DNA from: Riptortus pedestris
Lineage: Eukaryota > Arthropoda > Insecta > Hemiptera > Alydidae
Assembly: GCA_019009955.1 (NCBI GenBank)
Contig: CM032228.1
Location: forward strand, 181,336,001-181,400,000
Direction: 5' to 3'
Length of the DNA stretch: 64,000 bases
The translations under genes and the position numbers were made by a program. Shown here in pieces: positions 31,674-46,500 of this stretch. How positions within the stretch are numbered: the stretch's first letter is position 1; each line of letters opens with the position of its first letter. The notes under the pieces are model-generated. The model saw nothing but the letters and a program-made list of their open reading frames with translations. It was not told the origin of the DNA and searched no databases.

Positions 31674-34600
31674 CAGTATACTCATACCCACTCAAACATG
31701 TGAGGACGAAATACTGTCCATCATCCGAATGCTGTGAAAGCCGATTTCTCACTTGAGAGAATGGCAGAGAGATGCGTCATCCCACATCCCATTCTCTATT
31801 TCTTCCTTAATGAGAAGCCACTGCAAACAAGATTTGAAATTTAAGTTTGACGTGAGATTTTTATTGATAGTTGCTTTATGTAAAAAGCGCATGTTAAGTT
31901 AACTGAAGTCAAATAATAAAAAAACATATGCGAAAAACTGAATGTATCACATTTGAGTTAGAGAATAAAATATTTCATTTTCAACAAGATCGTTTATGAT
32001 AGATTTTTCGATCTGACTGATAAAGCGTAAATATTTCCTATTTTACCTCTTCTCTCAATCCCCCATTTCCTCACAGATGCAATTAATGCATTAATGCATT
32101 TGATGCATTAATTTTTTACAAGAAGTGATTAAACATCGACTCAAAGAAAAAAAAAGAGAGATAGATCAAATAAAAATTAAGGGCAAGGCACCTTTAGGTT
32201 GTAGCTCAATACTACTGAATCCGTTGGAAGCTTCAATTCTCTAAAAAGTAAATATTCATTATCCATTTAGAGTAGTCATCCCCCTACAACATTTTATAAC
32301 CACAGATAAGACTTACCAACCTGGCTTGATTTTGAACAACTAGGTATATCTAAGTTTATATTTTACAACTTTACTAACTTGTCTACTCGTGTGAACTCGT
32401 AGGGCGGTTTTTATTTACGTAATACGTACTTATTGATACAGTGTCTTGAGGGTATATGTATCCCATTTTGTTATACGCATTGGGAATATTTTTGTATGGT
32501 TCAGATCATTTCAATGATTATACAGATCTCGTACCCTACTATCAAACCATAGATCGGACATAACATTTCATCAACTGTTAAGCCGAAAATTTTAATTTTG
32601 ATCTTCATTATTTAAGTCTGGAACATTTCTCATTTTAAATAGAGAGTTTTTTCCTAAGTAATGACTTCTATCAGTACAATAGATAAAACTAATGGTTGAA
32701 TAAAACGAAGTAATAAACCACCTTGTTAAGTACAAGTTGTTTAAAAAAATAATAATAAAAGAGTAATAATTTATTAAGTATATTTAAAACCTATTATTTA
32801 TGCTTACTTCTTTTCAGAATGGATAGGAGTTCGTCATTCGCAAGCAGTAGTGCTCTTCTTTGGACTGTGCATAGCATTTGCCCTAAGGGTGAATTTATCT
32901 GTCGGAATCGTTGCTATGGTCGACAGTGCTGCCAACCCACCATCACAGGTATCATCAAATTCTGTATCATAATAATAATTTACAATGACTGAGAATTCTT
33001 TTTACGTGCCCAATCGAATATTTATTTCGTGTTGCAAAACGTGCAAGTAAAAGTATTTATGTTGATTTTTTGAAGACAAGAAACACCATTATTTTCTCTT
33101 TAAATACCCAAGTAAAAAGTTACAATGACGAGGAAATATGATGAAGGAAGTTTCTTATGTGCCTCTTTAATTACTGATTTTCTACAAAAGTAGTTACACG
33201 CCAATTTAAGCAACATGAAGTGTCCCAAAAAAGTGCCGTTTTAATTTATGCCCGGCCTTATAAAAGCTCCAAAGTTTAGGTTTCGTCAATTATCAACAAA
33301 CTATTTTCAAAAGGCCAGCCCCGTCTTCAAGGCAGTAGCCACATCAATCTTTTTAAAAGGTGCAAAAAGGGAGGAAAGAGTGACTTATCACAAAAAAAAA
33401 AAAAGAAAATCCTTCAAGATGATGCACTGATGATGTCATTTTGACATCCAAATCTCCATTTCTCCTTTAGTAAAACCCCATATAAACATGATGTATTATG
33501 AGATGGGGATACGAGAGTCAATCCCATAACAGATTAAATTCAAGTTCGCAAGAGGAGTAAATACCCACTAGGGTTTGAAAATTTAAGTAATTAAAAGAAC
33601 TATTAATTTTCGAGTTAGAAAAAATTGATATAAAGACAATTGTAGAACACTACTTTTTCAAAGAAAATAGTTTTATAAAATATTTACAACGGCGATATTT
33701 ATGAATTGCCTCTTCCTTACGCCCCATATATACAACTGAGGCTCGCGCACACACAAACACACATTTCCGCCTAAGTATTTACATACATATATGTTTTGCA
33801 TTTATGGATGCCTGGGAAATACGGATAATTGATGGTATTATCGTATAGTCTCAATAAATAAATGCAAATATTTTGTAAACCATACCGTCTTAATAATTAA
33901 AATATTATTGACCATATAAACCATAATTATGGATTATAAACATCATCATTAAGTTCCATGTAATCATAAAAACGTCTTTTTTGCAAAACGCGGCCACAAA
34001 CAAAACAATAGCAGATGTTTTATATGGAATAGTAATAAGCTAATTTTGCTCTCTTATCACACACATTGTTAAAACTATTCATTATGTACTAAGCCGGTCG
34101 CTGTTACCTGGTCACTCGTCTTCGGGATTTAGACGCCCGTCTTGTTACTACCACGATCTCCTTGGTTAACAGAACATTGTAAGTCAGTTGAACAATCACT
34201 ACGTTAAATCTCTAATCACAAATCCTAGTTAAATTCAGTATAAAACTGGAACAGTGTGATCAGAAATGTTTTGTATCATTATGGTGTATATAAATCTAAA
34301 GGGGAGTGTCAATAAAAACTAGAAATAACTGGGTTCACGCCCCCAGCAAATTATTATTATTATTTATTTACGCTCATGTTATCTACAGGTTACCACCATT
34401 TTCTAGCCAGAGTGGGACTAAGGATTCCACTTAATGAGTTCGTCACTATATAAATTCCTATTGACCAGGCGAGAATCGAACTCGCCTCTCTAGGTTCACC
34501 AAGTGAAATTAAGGCCAACGCTTTAATTCACATGGTTAACCTGTGCCACCCCCAGCATATTATCTCATATAATGCTTTGTTTTATTTAAATAATTTATTT

Positions 34601-36343
34601 ATGAAAATTAAACAATATTGTTGGAATTATTTGAATTTCTGACGATAAAATAGAGCGTCTCAAAAAACGAGACCGTTAAATACATATATGCATAAATAAA
34701 TGTAATGGAGGCTACTATAAACCCCCCAACAACCTGATTTACGCTTTAAAAGCTAAATGATGTCAGAAAAGATAACATTCTTTATCGTAATTAGTCATTA
34801 CCAAATACAGTTAAATTTTAACTTTCTATTGGTAGTGGTACAACCAGAGTTTACACCTTTTGTCAATGCACGTTTACCGATAAAGAAACGTGAACATTTT
34901 TGATTTTAGGCTTCCTGAGAGAGTACTCTTCAATAAATTCAAAATGTCCTGCAATCTGCGTAGCATGGGGGTTAATTTACATACCGAATTTAGTTTTATT
35001 TGGTTCAGTCGTATTCCAGACATAAAATTGTTGTTGCAAGCTATAGTTTTACGAGCAGATCGTGATTATAGATTGACCTTCGACAATAATCTATAAAGGA
35101 ATGGATACTCTAAATGAAAAAAAAATAAGAGACTTCCATCTTGGACCTGATTGCCGTTTGACAAATAGGAAAAGAAAATTCATTTCATATTTCCATTACG
35201 TCGTCCACTGCGGGTTGTCCTTAAATATATGAATATATAGATTGTATCAAAGCCCATTCAGGAAATATTGGAAACTAGCTACGGGGCACATTAATTAACA
35301 AAGAAAGAAGCTCAACACTAATCCCAGAATTCCTACTCTTACCACTCTCATAAAATGACTTACGTGCCGACACATTGCATAAATGGAAATGTGACAAGTC
35401 TTATAGGTTACACCAATATGTACCAAAAATAACTTGCAACAACTAGGTACAACACAATTAAGTCACTATCACAAATGCACACGTTTAATGGATCATTGAC
35501 AAATCAAACACTATTTGACAAGACGAAAAATTCAAGTTAATGACACATGTACTTGTGACAGACACGCAATATAAACCTTTTTACATATTCTCTATGACTG
35601 TAAAAGATTTAATCAAAATAGATGAAATTTAATATTTTTTAAAAGGACATATATTATTTAATAAATATAGCAATGGTTCCATAAAGTTTATCAAGAGTAT
35701 AGAGATGGATGTAGAAAAATTAGAATAAAATTTAAAGTTGATTATGAGAAATATTTTACTTGCACTCGCAAATTAGGAATGAGTAAAACCCTTCATCGGT
35801 TTTATCTTATTATAGTTTATATTATTTTATTTTTGTGTTTAATCCATTCATTTCACTATTTTACTTAGATATTTTGCTTTCTATTATATTTTATTTTACG
35901 GAAATAATTATTAATATTGTAAGACTCAATTTATATAAATCTAATCGTACGTTGAACATGGATTCATATAAACGACTTCTGATAGGGTTACTATTAGAAG
36001 AAGAAAAAAATTAATACATCCTGCATTCTAAATGGAGTACTGATTCACTTGGAATTTACTCCATTTTCCTTTAATTGCTTACGCGCTATTAAATTGTTGG
36101 GGCACTATTTAGTTTTGTGGGGCACAAAGCTAAATAAATAAAAAATAAATTGTTGACTCGAGGGCATATCTTAATGATGTATTTTAGGTTTGTGTGCAAT
36201 AATAATTAAATTCAGTTGACAATAGCTTCGTTCAGTTTAGAGTAGGAAAATTCGAATGTTTGAAATATATCCGTTATTATAATTAGGATTCAAGTATTAT
36301 GTATAACACGTCTTATTGAAAATTGTATTATCTATAAACGTTG

Positions 36344-36393
<50 letters not shown>

Positions 36394-37500
36394 CCTCTAT
36401 CATGAATATAAACCGAGATATTTGGATTTTTTGGTTTTCAGCCTTCTGTATACCCCCTATCCTACTGATCTTATATTAACAATAAACTGTTTTATAATGA
36501 ACCACTTCATTCGAACCTTAAATATCAAATATGTTGTTTAAGAGACCTTTATTGTACGAGATACTTGGAATTCATTGTGTTATGACGTCATCAATTAAGA
36601 TCTGCGTTATGTTTTGAAAATTGTTTATTTGATCTAGACGATACTCAATATTTAACCTTTTCAGTTAAAGGATCATATTTGATATGGGCTTCAATCAGAC
36701 CGGAGATTAGGGGACTAAGATAGGGGGATTCGAAAATTCAGAAATGTCTCCGTTATAGGTTATAGTGAGTCGGATCATTATTTGTAAAACGTTATAGAAT
36801 CAATCTTGGTTAAGTTATTGATGTACTATAATTGTTATGCTATGTATTTTTTTCTTAACTCAAGTATTGAGCTAGCTATTCTTATTTTCTTGTTTTCAGT
36901 AACCCCCACTCCCGCCTTTCATGTTTTTTTTACAAAGAAATAGGGAATTTGTAATGAGCTGAAACCACAAATGCGTTAAACCAGCGAGTGTGTAATCTGC
37001 GTAGTTTAAGTAAGCCCTGCATCACGGATATTATGTTTTTTTATTCCTATAATATTAATTTTAAGAGCTTCTCTGTAGAATAAGAAGAAGTGGTTCCTTT
37101 AATATTTCCTGTTCTGTCCTGTTCTTTTATGACCACGAATTTGAATGAAATCAATTTACAATAATTAGCTAAGTTTAACTGACACATAAATTATGACAAT
37201 TATAAATCTTCTTGAGATAAACGGGGCTAAAAATCTTCTTTAAGGCTATAAATCACTCGTAAGAGACTCATTAACATTGAAAGTGAAGTTTTCAAATATT
37301 TATTTTCAAATATTCTATTCTAAATAAAGACAAACAAAATTTCATAAAATAGCAATGCAATCTAATACTTTAACAATTAATGATTAAACTAATACAAGTG
37401 AGAAGCATTAATGATGTATTTTCGTAATTCGGCACGAAAGAAATTATAAGCCTCTAGTACTTACTCAAAAAGCTTACTAATTTTTGAAGTACATTTAATA

Positions 37501-37541
<41 letters not shown>

Positions 37542-40500
37542 CTGTTAACGCTCTGGTGGTCGCACATTTTGTTTGCTCTTTATTTTGATATTTAAATGTT
37601 TTATCTAAAACTAATGATCAAGTTCGTTTATGACTGAAATCGGACCAATGAGAGGGGAAATCAGAGGAGGGGGATTTCCAAAATTCAAAATATCAGTTAC
37701 TTTTATATTTTTTTCTTTGCAGCAATACCATTTACCACGTGGGAAAGCTGATGGAGTTCCCAACGTTGGAAAGTGTTAGCTATAATTTTATTAACTTTTT
37801 AAAAATACTATAACATGTATGTTTAAAAAGTTAATAAAATTATAGGGTTATGTAAAAATTCTCGAATTGCCAGAAATACGTACATTGCTGACCAGGGAAA
37901 GTTACAAGTTTTTATATTTTCCATGCATAAACTTAGGACACAAACATAATCGAAAATTGAAAGAAAAATATTCTCGCAAAAGTTTAAGGATTTTATTTGG
38001 TGAATACGTCATTAAATATATTTTCTTTCATACGCGGGAATCGAACCAACGGCAATAGATATACCGAGTGTGCCAACCTTAAATTACGTAATTAGCCTGA
38101 GCCCCGAAAAGAACTTATAGAGCCATTTTTTTCTTCAATTTCAATGTGTTTTATCTTTAACATGAACGTTATCAATTCAACCCACAATTACTCCTGTTAA
38201 TTGGTGTTATGAACGGCTGTTGTAAAATAAAATAAATAATACACAAATTAGGTCAATCAAAATGTTGGCGTTAAAAGTAATGAAAGAGCAGTAATTACTA
38301 GAATAAAAATCCGTCACGCGAGGGGCTGCGTAAACTAAGCAGATTTCCCACGTGATGATATCTTACACTACTAATCTTATCTCACCATATATTCTTTAAG
38401 ATTAAGTAAAACTCCGATGAGTAGAATTGGGATTTTACAGAAGGCTGAAATTACGAATAGCTCCGTTAATATATGAGTTACTAATACACAGTTGTTGTTG
38501 TATAGAGCAACAATTGTAGAGCATAAATAGTTTAACAAGATTGGTTCCATAACATTTTTGATCCGACTTATAATGAAGGGACAACTTGAAACTTCAAGCC
38601 CACTTCCCCCTCTTACCACCTCTATTCCTGGTCTGACTTCAGCCGTAGAACCAGATAATGGATTTAAACTGTTAAATATTGAGTATGCTTTAGATCAAAT
38701 AAACAACTTCCCGTCATAACCGGAAAATCATCGTCATAATTCATACTGTCATCGTACGTGTATTGGCATGTATATGACAGTTCCAATCCAATGAAGACAA
38801 TCTTCGGTATTCAAGCTAAGAATAAAGTGTTGCATGATTTCTGCCATTTAATTATAAAAAACTATGATAGACTTTTGTGTTTGGCCTTAAACTAAAGGAA
38901 AAAGTGTTAAAAAGTGGAAAATATTTATAGAGGAAAAGGTTGATGAAAAAAATTAAAAGCGTTTCGTTGTAAATTAATATAAAATAGATATTATATGTCC
39001 CTAATTTAGAAAGAATGTGACCAATAATTAGCATTTATGACTCATAGCGTGCGTTTCATTATAATTTAAGATGATACTGATTTAGTTTATTTTTTAAAGC
39101 ACATTCTTACTTCTTTTGACTCGTCAAATTCTTCCACAGCATATTTTATCTACAGTAGAGTATTATTTCAGTAGGCTCAATGGTTACTTTCATGATCTGT
39201 CATTCTCAAAAATCTATCAATTTTCTGGTATAAATTCTCCCTTCTCTACCAAAATACTTAGCAAACATTAGAACTTTAATTTCATCATGATTACTGTATG
39301 GCTCATCTTTCCTTAATATTAGAACCGTATACTATTTAAATGAAATATGACGATATACGAACTTACGAGTATATGTTTACGAGGAATCTCTTTAATAAGG
39401 GCGAAATAAAGATTACTATATGCATATGACGTCACCATATGTCAATCACGCACAAGAGAAATTTTATTAGTTTGCAAAGCCCCTACGAAACCCATTTCTA
39501 CCTTTTGATATTAATCTTTCGTCCCTTTTTCTTCAATGTACTGCTATCAGAACTCTAGAACGTACTATACTAAATTAATTAGTTTCGGTATTAATAGTCA
39601 AATGTTAACTTTCCTCTTTTGCTATCATTGTTAACGTACGATCATGTACTACGTTATCTTTCTATCCTATTGCCCAGCATTATCTCATTATTTAATACCC
39701 TTCAATAACGGGCTTATTTTTATCTTTCCATCTACTATAAATATTGTAGGTATAATCAAACAACTGCCAAGAATATGAAATAATGAATTTAGACATCAAT
39801 GAAAAATTAAGACTTGGATTAGAAGAAAGCTATTTCCTAAGTAATTTATTGGCTTGATGAAATGATTTATATGGAGAACATTGATTTAACATTTATGATG
39901 TGGAATATTAAAAAATAAATACCTGCAGAAAACCTGTTTACTCCTTGAGTTTCCTACTGCATTCACTATTTTAAATATTTGAGTACTTTGGGGGAAATTC
40001 GCAAATAACAAACAACAAGCAAAAGATTTTTTTTTTTATTTCGGGGAGTTATGGAAGGTCAAAATCCAATGTAATAGGCTCAGAGAAATTCGCTGCTCTG
40101 CAATAAGCTCAGAAAAATTCGATGACCTGTAATAGGCTCAGAGAAATTCGCTTTTTTGTAATAGGCTAAGAGAAATTCGCTGTTTTTTAATAGGCTCAGA
40201 GAAATTCCCTGACTGTAATAGGTTCAGAGAAATTCCCTGTTTTTTAATAGGCTAAGAAAAATTCCCTTTTTTTTAATAGGCTCAGAGAAATTCGCTGTTC
40301 TGTAATAGGCTAAGAGAATTCACTGTTTTTTAATAGGCTCAGAGGAATTCCCTGACTGTAATAGGCTCAGAGAAATTCGCTGTTCTGTAATAGGCTAAGA
40401 GAAATTCGCTGTTTTTTAATAGTCTTAGAGAAATTCCCTGACTATAATAGGCTCAGAGAAATTCGCTGTTATAGACTCAGAGAAATACGCTGTCTAGTAA

Positions 40501-43500
40501 TAGACTCAGAGAAATTCGCTGTTTTTTAAAAGGCTCAGAGAAATTCCCTGACTATAATAGGCTCAGAGAAATTCGCTGTTATAGACTCAGAGAAATACGC
40601 TGTCTAGTAATAGACTCAGAGAAATTCGCTGTCTTGTAATAGGCTCAAAGAAATTCGCTGTTCTGTAATAGACACAGAAAATCGCTGTTCTATAATTTGG
40701 CCGTTTCTCTAAATCTCCCTTTCCCTGTAATGGCATCGTTGTTAACGAACTGAGATCTCGACCTGCTTCAGGCTAGAAAAGGATATTCTGTTGATAACAG
40801 AATGACGATTAGCTTATTATTATACTATGATAGACACAAATTTTGTGTTTTTATGTTTATTTTATTAATGGGAGAATTTTTTGTTTAACGCCTTTCGAAT
40901 CGTACTAAGATTGCTCCATGAAATCACAAAGTTTTAATTACAAAATGGGATCTGAAGTTATATGGATATTTAGCCATTAATACGTTCTATAAATGGTTTA
41001 CTTCGACATTGAGTATTTTTATTCCCCACCGCATTAATTATGTTTCATTGGTGCGCTTTTCGTGACTTCAGATTTTTATCTGTCTTTCTAAAATGGCGAA
41101 GGTTTATAATAACATCTATCGTGTCCAGAAAGAAACAACATGAAATGTGCTATTTTATTTCATTGACATTAACAAAATAATCACTTCTCTTTAAAAGAAG
41201 CTCATCATCTAACAGAACATTTTTATCATAAAGAAAGTAAGTACCTACTTTAGATAATGGTGCTCCTAATTAACACGTTTTGCTGATACATTGCAAAATT
41301 TCTTCTTTCTTTTTGGTAAACAATAACTCATTATATCAATCTCTTTACCTGCAATTGCTAGCTCGGCCTTGGAACAAATTCCTTTAAACCGAATTACATT
41401 TATATTACGCGGGAAATAGCGCTTGGTAAAGTGGTTCACATTGGCCCCTATACATTGAACGAGTTAATCAATTCACAATCTTAATGTCACATACTGGATG
41501 AGAGTCAAGCCGATAAGGACATAGATAAATTAAACACATTAAATCAGGATATTTAGGTCAAACAAGAGGTATTCCGGTGAATTACCACATCAATAGTATT
41601 CTGCTTTATGAGCAGCATAAAAAAAGATGTAACTGCACAAGTCTTATGCAAGAACCTGTATATTCTAAAGTACAGAATAAATCAACCTCTTCCAGCTATG
41701 CCAAAGTTTTATCTATCAGGTGGTAAGACTAACACATTTATTGTCCTTTAGATGAGTTATATCTTTATTAAATGTTTTTTAATCATTATTGTACTACAAA
41801 CTCCCAGAGAGGTTTCAAAAAAGAATCTATTTTACCGGTGCTCACTCAGCATCGAGAAGAAATGAGTAGCAACTTGAATAAAGAAGTGGCTATCTTTGTA
41901 ACATGATGGAAGGCAGTAGCTATGGAAATCGTGCCAGACAGAGTAAAAGGTTCATCTCCTCTCTAGCCGGGGGATATTACTTAAGCCCCAATCAAATAGA
42001 TGTGTTTCAATGGAATCTATGGTCACATCAATAATCAATAGACAATGTCTGATGTGTAATGGATCCCCAATAGGGCAAATAATTCGTCAAACTCATCATT
42101 CGACTGTCCACCAAAACCGTGTGAGAGGCTCTTCATGGGCATTGAGCCAAAATTTGTTTCATCTCCTACAGCATCACATATTCAGACCACTTGAAGTGTT
42201 CTTCGTTACTATAATAAGCAAAATAAAATAAATTTCTTCCGTAAATCGTAGTGCAAACCTGTGTCTTTTCTTATTATTTATCCATAACATAATAATAGCT
42301 AATTTTTTACTTGTGTAAGGTCGAAACAAGTAAATAGAAGTGCTCCCTTTGTTTTATTTCAGAGCGTTGACTGGAGCATTGCTGAACGAGGTACAATCCT
42401 AGGCAGCTTCTTCTGGGGATACGTGGTGACCCAGGTTCCAGCGGGCCTTATCTCTGCTAGAATAGGAGCATCCAAACCACTAGGCATCACGATGATTATA
42501 AACGGGATGAGTACAGTTCTTTTCCCTGTCGTAGCTCTCCGTGGAGGATTTCTGCCTGCTTGCTTCATAAGGGTCATCCAGGGACTCGGCCAGGTAAATT
42601 TCAGTGGCAAATCATTGTAGAAGTCCATATTAAGCCAAGGACCTATGCAAATCATGTACGTACTGGTATTATCCATGGTCTGGCCATGGTAGCTTCGTGT
42701 AACAGAAACATCAAAAGAGTTTTTGGTTCTCCACAAAACTGGGGACTTTGTACGTACAATAGAATTATCCATATTTCTCCTTGAGAAGAAAACATAGTGA
42801 TCATGACCTTCATACTTCTAACACAGCAAACTATATAGTTCGTACATCATTCTCACTGGCTATTATTATTGTTCAGTATTTTATATAATGTAAACACATT
42901 ATTATATAAAAACAGTTTTATACGATTTATCATTGCATTTTAATATTGAAATAATAATGATTCAGCGTCACTTATTGTATTCAATATTGTCTCACGGCTG
43001 ATACATTTCACAGCGTTTAATTGATCAACAAATAGATTCAAAGCAAAGACACTAAAAATCTCTTATTGGAGAAAAAAAAGTAATTAGAACAACAAAACAA
43101 AAAGGGAGTTAGTCTTATTTGCCAGCTCTTCATGAGCAGAGGAAAGTCAATATTACTAATATCAATGATTTCAATGTCTACTAGGCATAAAATTGTATTA
43201 ATAAATATTCATACGTAAATTGTACTTCACAGGGCTTTCTTTATCCTAGTTGCAACACCCTCATGTCTAAATGGGCTGTGCCAGCAGAAAGAGGAAGAAT
43301 ATATGCATTTATATTTGGAGGTAACCTTAAGTTTTTAAAAATATATTTTAAACAAAATCTTTAGTTATACAGTTTTTAAACAAAAAAAAACATTGGCTCT
43401 TTCGAAACGATAAAGTTAACCAAAAATGGTGAGTATCATGTTACCTATTATTTCTTTGTTTTTTGTCACGTAGGAAGAATACAATTGAAAGGAATAATTT

Positions 43501-46500
43501 CCTTCAACAATATTAACAAATATTACGCGTATTCATATGCCCTTTCATAAAATGAGGTACTTTAGTTTGTTCCAACTTAATTTTTAAAACTAAAACTAGA
43601 ATAACAAAATAATAATTTAATTTTTTATATTCCGTACTTTTTATATGTGCTAACTCTCACAAAAAAAAATGTTAGCTCTGGGACTCAGTTAGTTAAGGGG
43701 TTGGTCTTAATTTAACTTGGCAAACCTAGAGTTGTGATTTTGCTTCTCTCCAGGACAATTTGAATTAGCCTTGGCACAAAGTAACATTTAACAATTGTTT
43801 ATTCTTGAGTAATAAATTGTCAATTACAATTAAATTGTTTAATACAACCAATTGATAAAAAAATATCTTCTGTTTTAATCTTTTCGTAACACAGCTTCTT
43901 CTAGGTGATCTTGGAGCAGAAAAGTCACAATTATTAGCATTAAAACCCAACAGCACGTCTGCCAGCAACGAGTTTGCTTCGGTCCTTCTTTGCCACCATC
44001 ATTAATTGCACATTGCTGTGAAAAAATACTCACCCGGGTGGCGAAAAATTGTATTAGTTGGCAAAATTATCTATTCTTGGAGAAACACTGCGGCCTCTTA
44101 TTCAGCTGTAAACCTTTATTCTATAAAAAAAATGGAGGGGGGAGGATTACATTTTGGTTAACATTATTTACGATTGAAGTAAAGTCGCAGTATTTTACCC
44201 AGTCTTCAGATAAACAATAATCTCCTTTTTATCTATTATCTATGTAATTAAACTCTAAAGTTTGTCTAATTATCTATTTACAAGAATGTTGTTTTTACGT
44301 TGAAACCATTCTAAGAACAATAGCATAATAATTTGAAATCATTCCTGTCTGTCTGTCCACCCATTTGTTAGTCAATCACTCAAAAACGACTAGGATGATT
44401 TCTATGGATTTTTATATTTGAAAGTTAATTGTCCCAAAATACAACATAGGCTATAAGATAATTCGAATTTTTAACTAAAACATTCGTTAAGGGGGGAATC
44501 ACTTCGACATTAAAACACATATTTCTCAATATCTTCATAAATATGGGTTTTATCGAGAAAATGTAAAGAACAAGTTGTAAGTAGAATAACGATTAGGGTA
44601 CTAAAACGTCATTTACATTTTTTGAATTTCGAAGTTTGGGCTTCCAATTTCTGAACGCCAACGATTTTATTCGTGTTCTATGAAAATAAGCATGTGGGTG
44701 TGTGTGCTAGGGAAATGAGTATTGTTATTATGAGTAATTTCATACTATACTACCACCCTCTGGAATGGGGTTTACTTAGACGTTAAATCATATTTTGTAA
44801 ATATTGATTTTGTTGGAAAATATATACAAAAAGCATTGTGTTTGAAATATATTTTACGGTCCTAAACGCTATTTAGATGTATGAATTTCAATCTTTGCAC
44901 TGGAACTTCCGATCTTAAATAGATCTTTTTATTGCTTCATGAGAGTCCACGAAAGAATAAAAAGGTCAAAAACACCTCCACTCTTAATACTTCATTTATT
45001 AATTAGAGTACTATAGATAGATAGATAGATACTTATTATATTATAATGATATAGATTTATTAATTATTAGAGTACTATAGATCACTGAAGATGGGACGGT
45101 TCGCCCCGAAAGTACTCTGCTTTTAATAAATGAAGCATAAAGAGTGGAGGTGTTTTTTGACCTTTTCATCGTTCCGTCATTGTAGTTTTTGTTTCTTTTA
45201 CTTTTTTATTAATAACCTGAAATGCCACTGTTCTTGTGGAACTGATTGTACAAAATAAACGTGCGCACAGACAGCCAGACAGAACGATTTTCAGGTTTTA
45301 TTCCATTGTTCTTAAACTGGCCCGAAACGTAAGGAAAATATATCCTCGAAGCACCCTTTTATAACAAAACTAGTTCAGTTTTTATTGATTCTAATAATAA
45401 ATTCGTCAATATTCGTTAAAGCCATTCCATACTTCAAACTTTAAACAATAATATGCCTGTAATTTAGGGACGATAAAGTGTTTTACTCAATACTTACTTT
45501 AATCCAATCTTTATTTGTCGTCACGAAGCCATTTTCATCTCAACTAATTTCCGGAATACAGTTTTTCTTAAACTTCGTTTAATTGCTACATATTACTTCA
45601 TGGTTATTACAACTTAATCTCTGTATGTTGGACATTTGTGTCACGTGATGAATATAACGCGATGATTTTGTACAAAGAGATATATATATATATATCTATA
45701 TATTTCCATGGGAAACGATTTCTATTTCAACCCGTCATCGTTGGGTGGCAAAGTTACTACAAGATACAATATTGGAAAGATTTTAATAATATTGTTGCGA
45801 AAATTAAATACATGAATAATCGTTCAGAGAGAGAGAGAGAGAGAGTCGCGTATTTGGAAAGTGTGACGTAGGTCAAAGAAGCCGACAGAATGTCCTAGGT
45901 CCTACCAGTACCTTCCAGCCAGACGTCGAGGGGTCCAGGCAATTCCCCTTTGATGTATGCCGACAAGCTATATAAAGAAGGGCCTGCCGCGACCGATTCA
46001 GTTTTATGCTCAGCGATCTTGATGGTCACATCAGTGCTACAGTGCTTCTTAGTGCAGTGCGGTAAAGTGTTTTTAGGAGAACAGTGTTGTACCGTGACTG
46101 TAAGTAACAGTTTAGTGCCGCGAAGTCAAGGACAGTGCAGTGCCGTCTTGTTGTGAATTTCAGTGACCGTGAGTGAATTGTTGGACTGTGTAATCTGAAG
46201 AACAGTGACGCTATCAGTGTATACTGTAAGTAGTAATTAAGAATAATTACCAAGTGTATTGTGCATTGTGAAATAAATTGTACAGTGATAAAAACTGTGA
46301 AACTTGCGAGTATTTAATTTTGCAATCCAAAAGAACTCTTATTAAAAACGTTTATTACTGGTTTTGGTAATAAAACGTAACAATATAATCATTGTTTTCG
46401 TCCACATTTATTTTTGTATTGTGCTTTCAGGTGCTCAATTTGGAACTATTGTAATGCTAGCAGCAGGTGGCTTTATAGCCGCAAATGCAGGATGGCAATA

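Larger units (their letters stand above)
32949..42362 (+). other. SLC17-like intron 2, 9.4 kb, repeat-rich
   Basis: GT donor after exon 2 and ttatttcag acceptor before exon 3. Recognised contents are listed separately: SINEs at 34.35 and 38.0 kb, a non-LTR tail at 35.4 kb, TA and GT microsatellites, modular repeats, a perfect inverted repeat, and a minisatellite. The remaining stretches (33.0-34.3, 38.65-40.07 and 40.7-42.36 kb) show nothing recognisable. Short frames at 33248, 34890 and 42010 have no domain. Confidence 0.75.

Noticed and set aside
40072..40696. Possible CRISPR array
   Set aside because: The repeats are contiguous variants with no unique spacers, in a eukaryotic intron; this is a minisatellite.
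42359..42772. 137-residue minus-strand open frame opposite SLC17-like exon 3
   Set aside because: Shadow of the real exon, whose plus-strand protein matches the SLC17 family and splices in phase.
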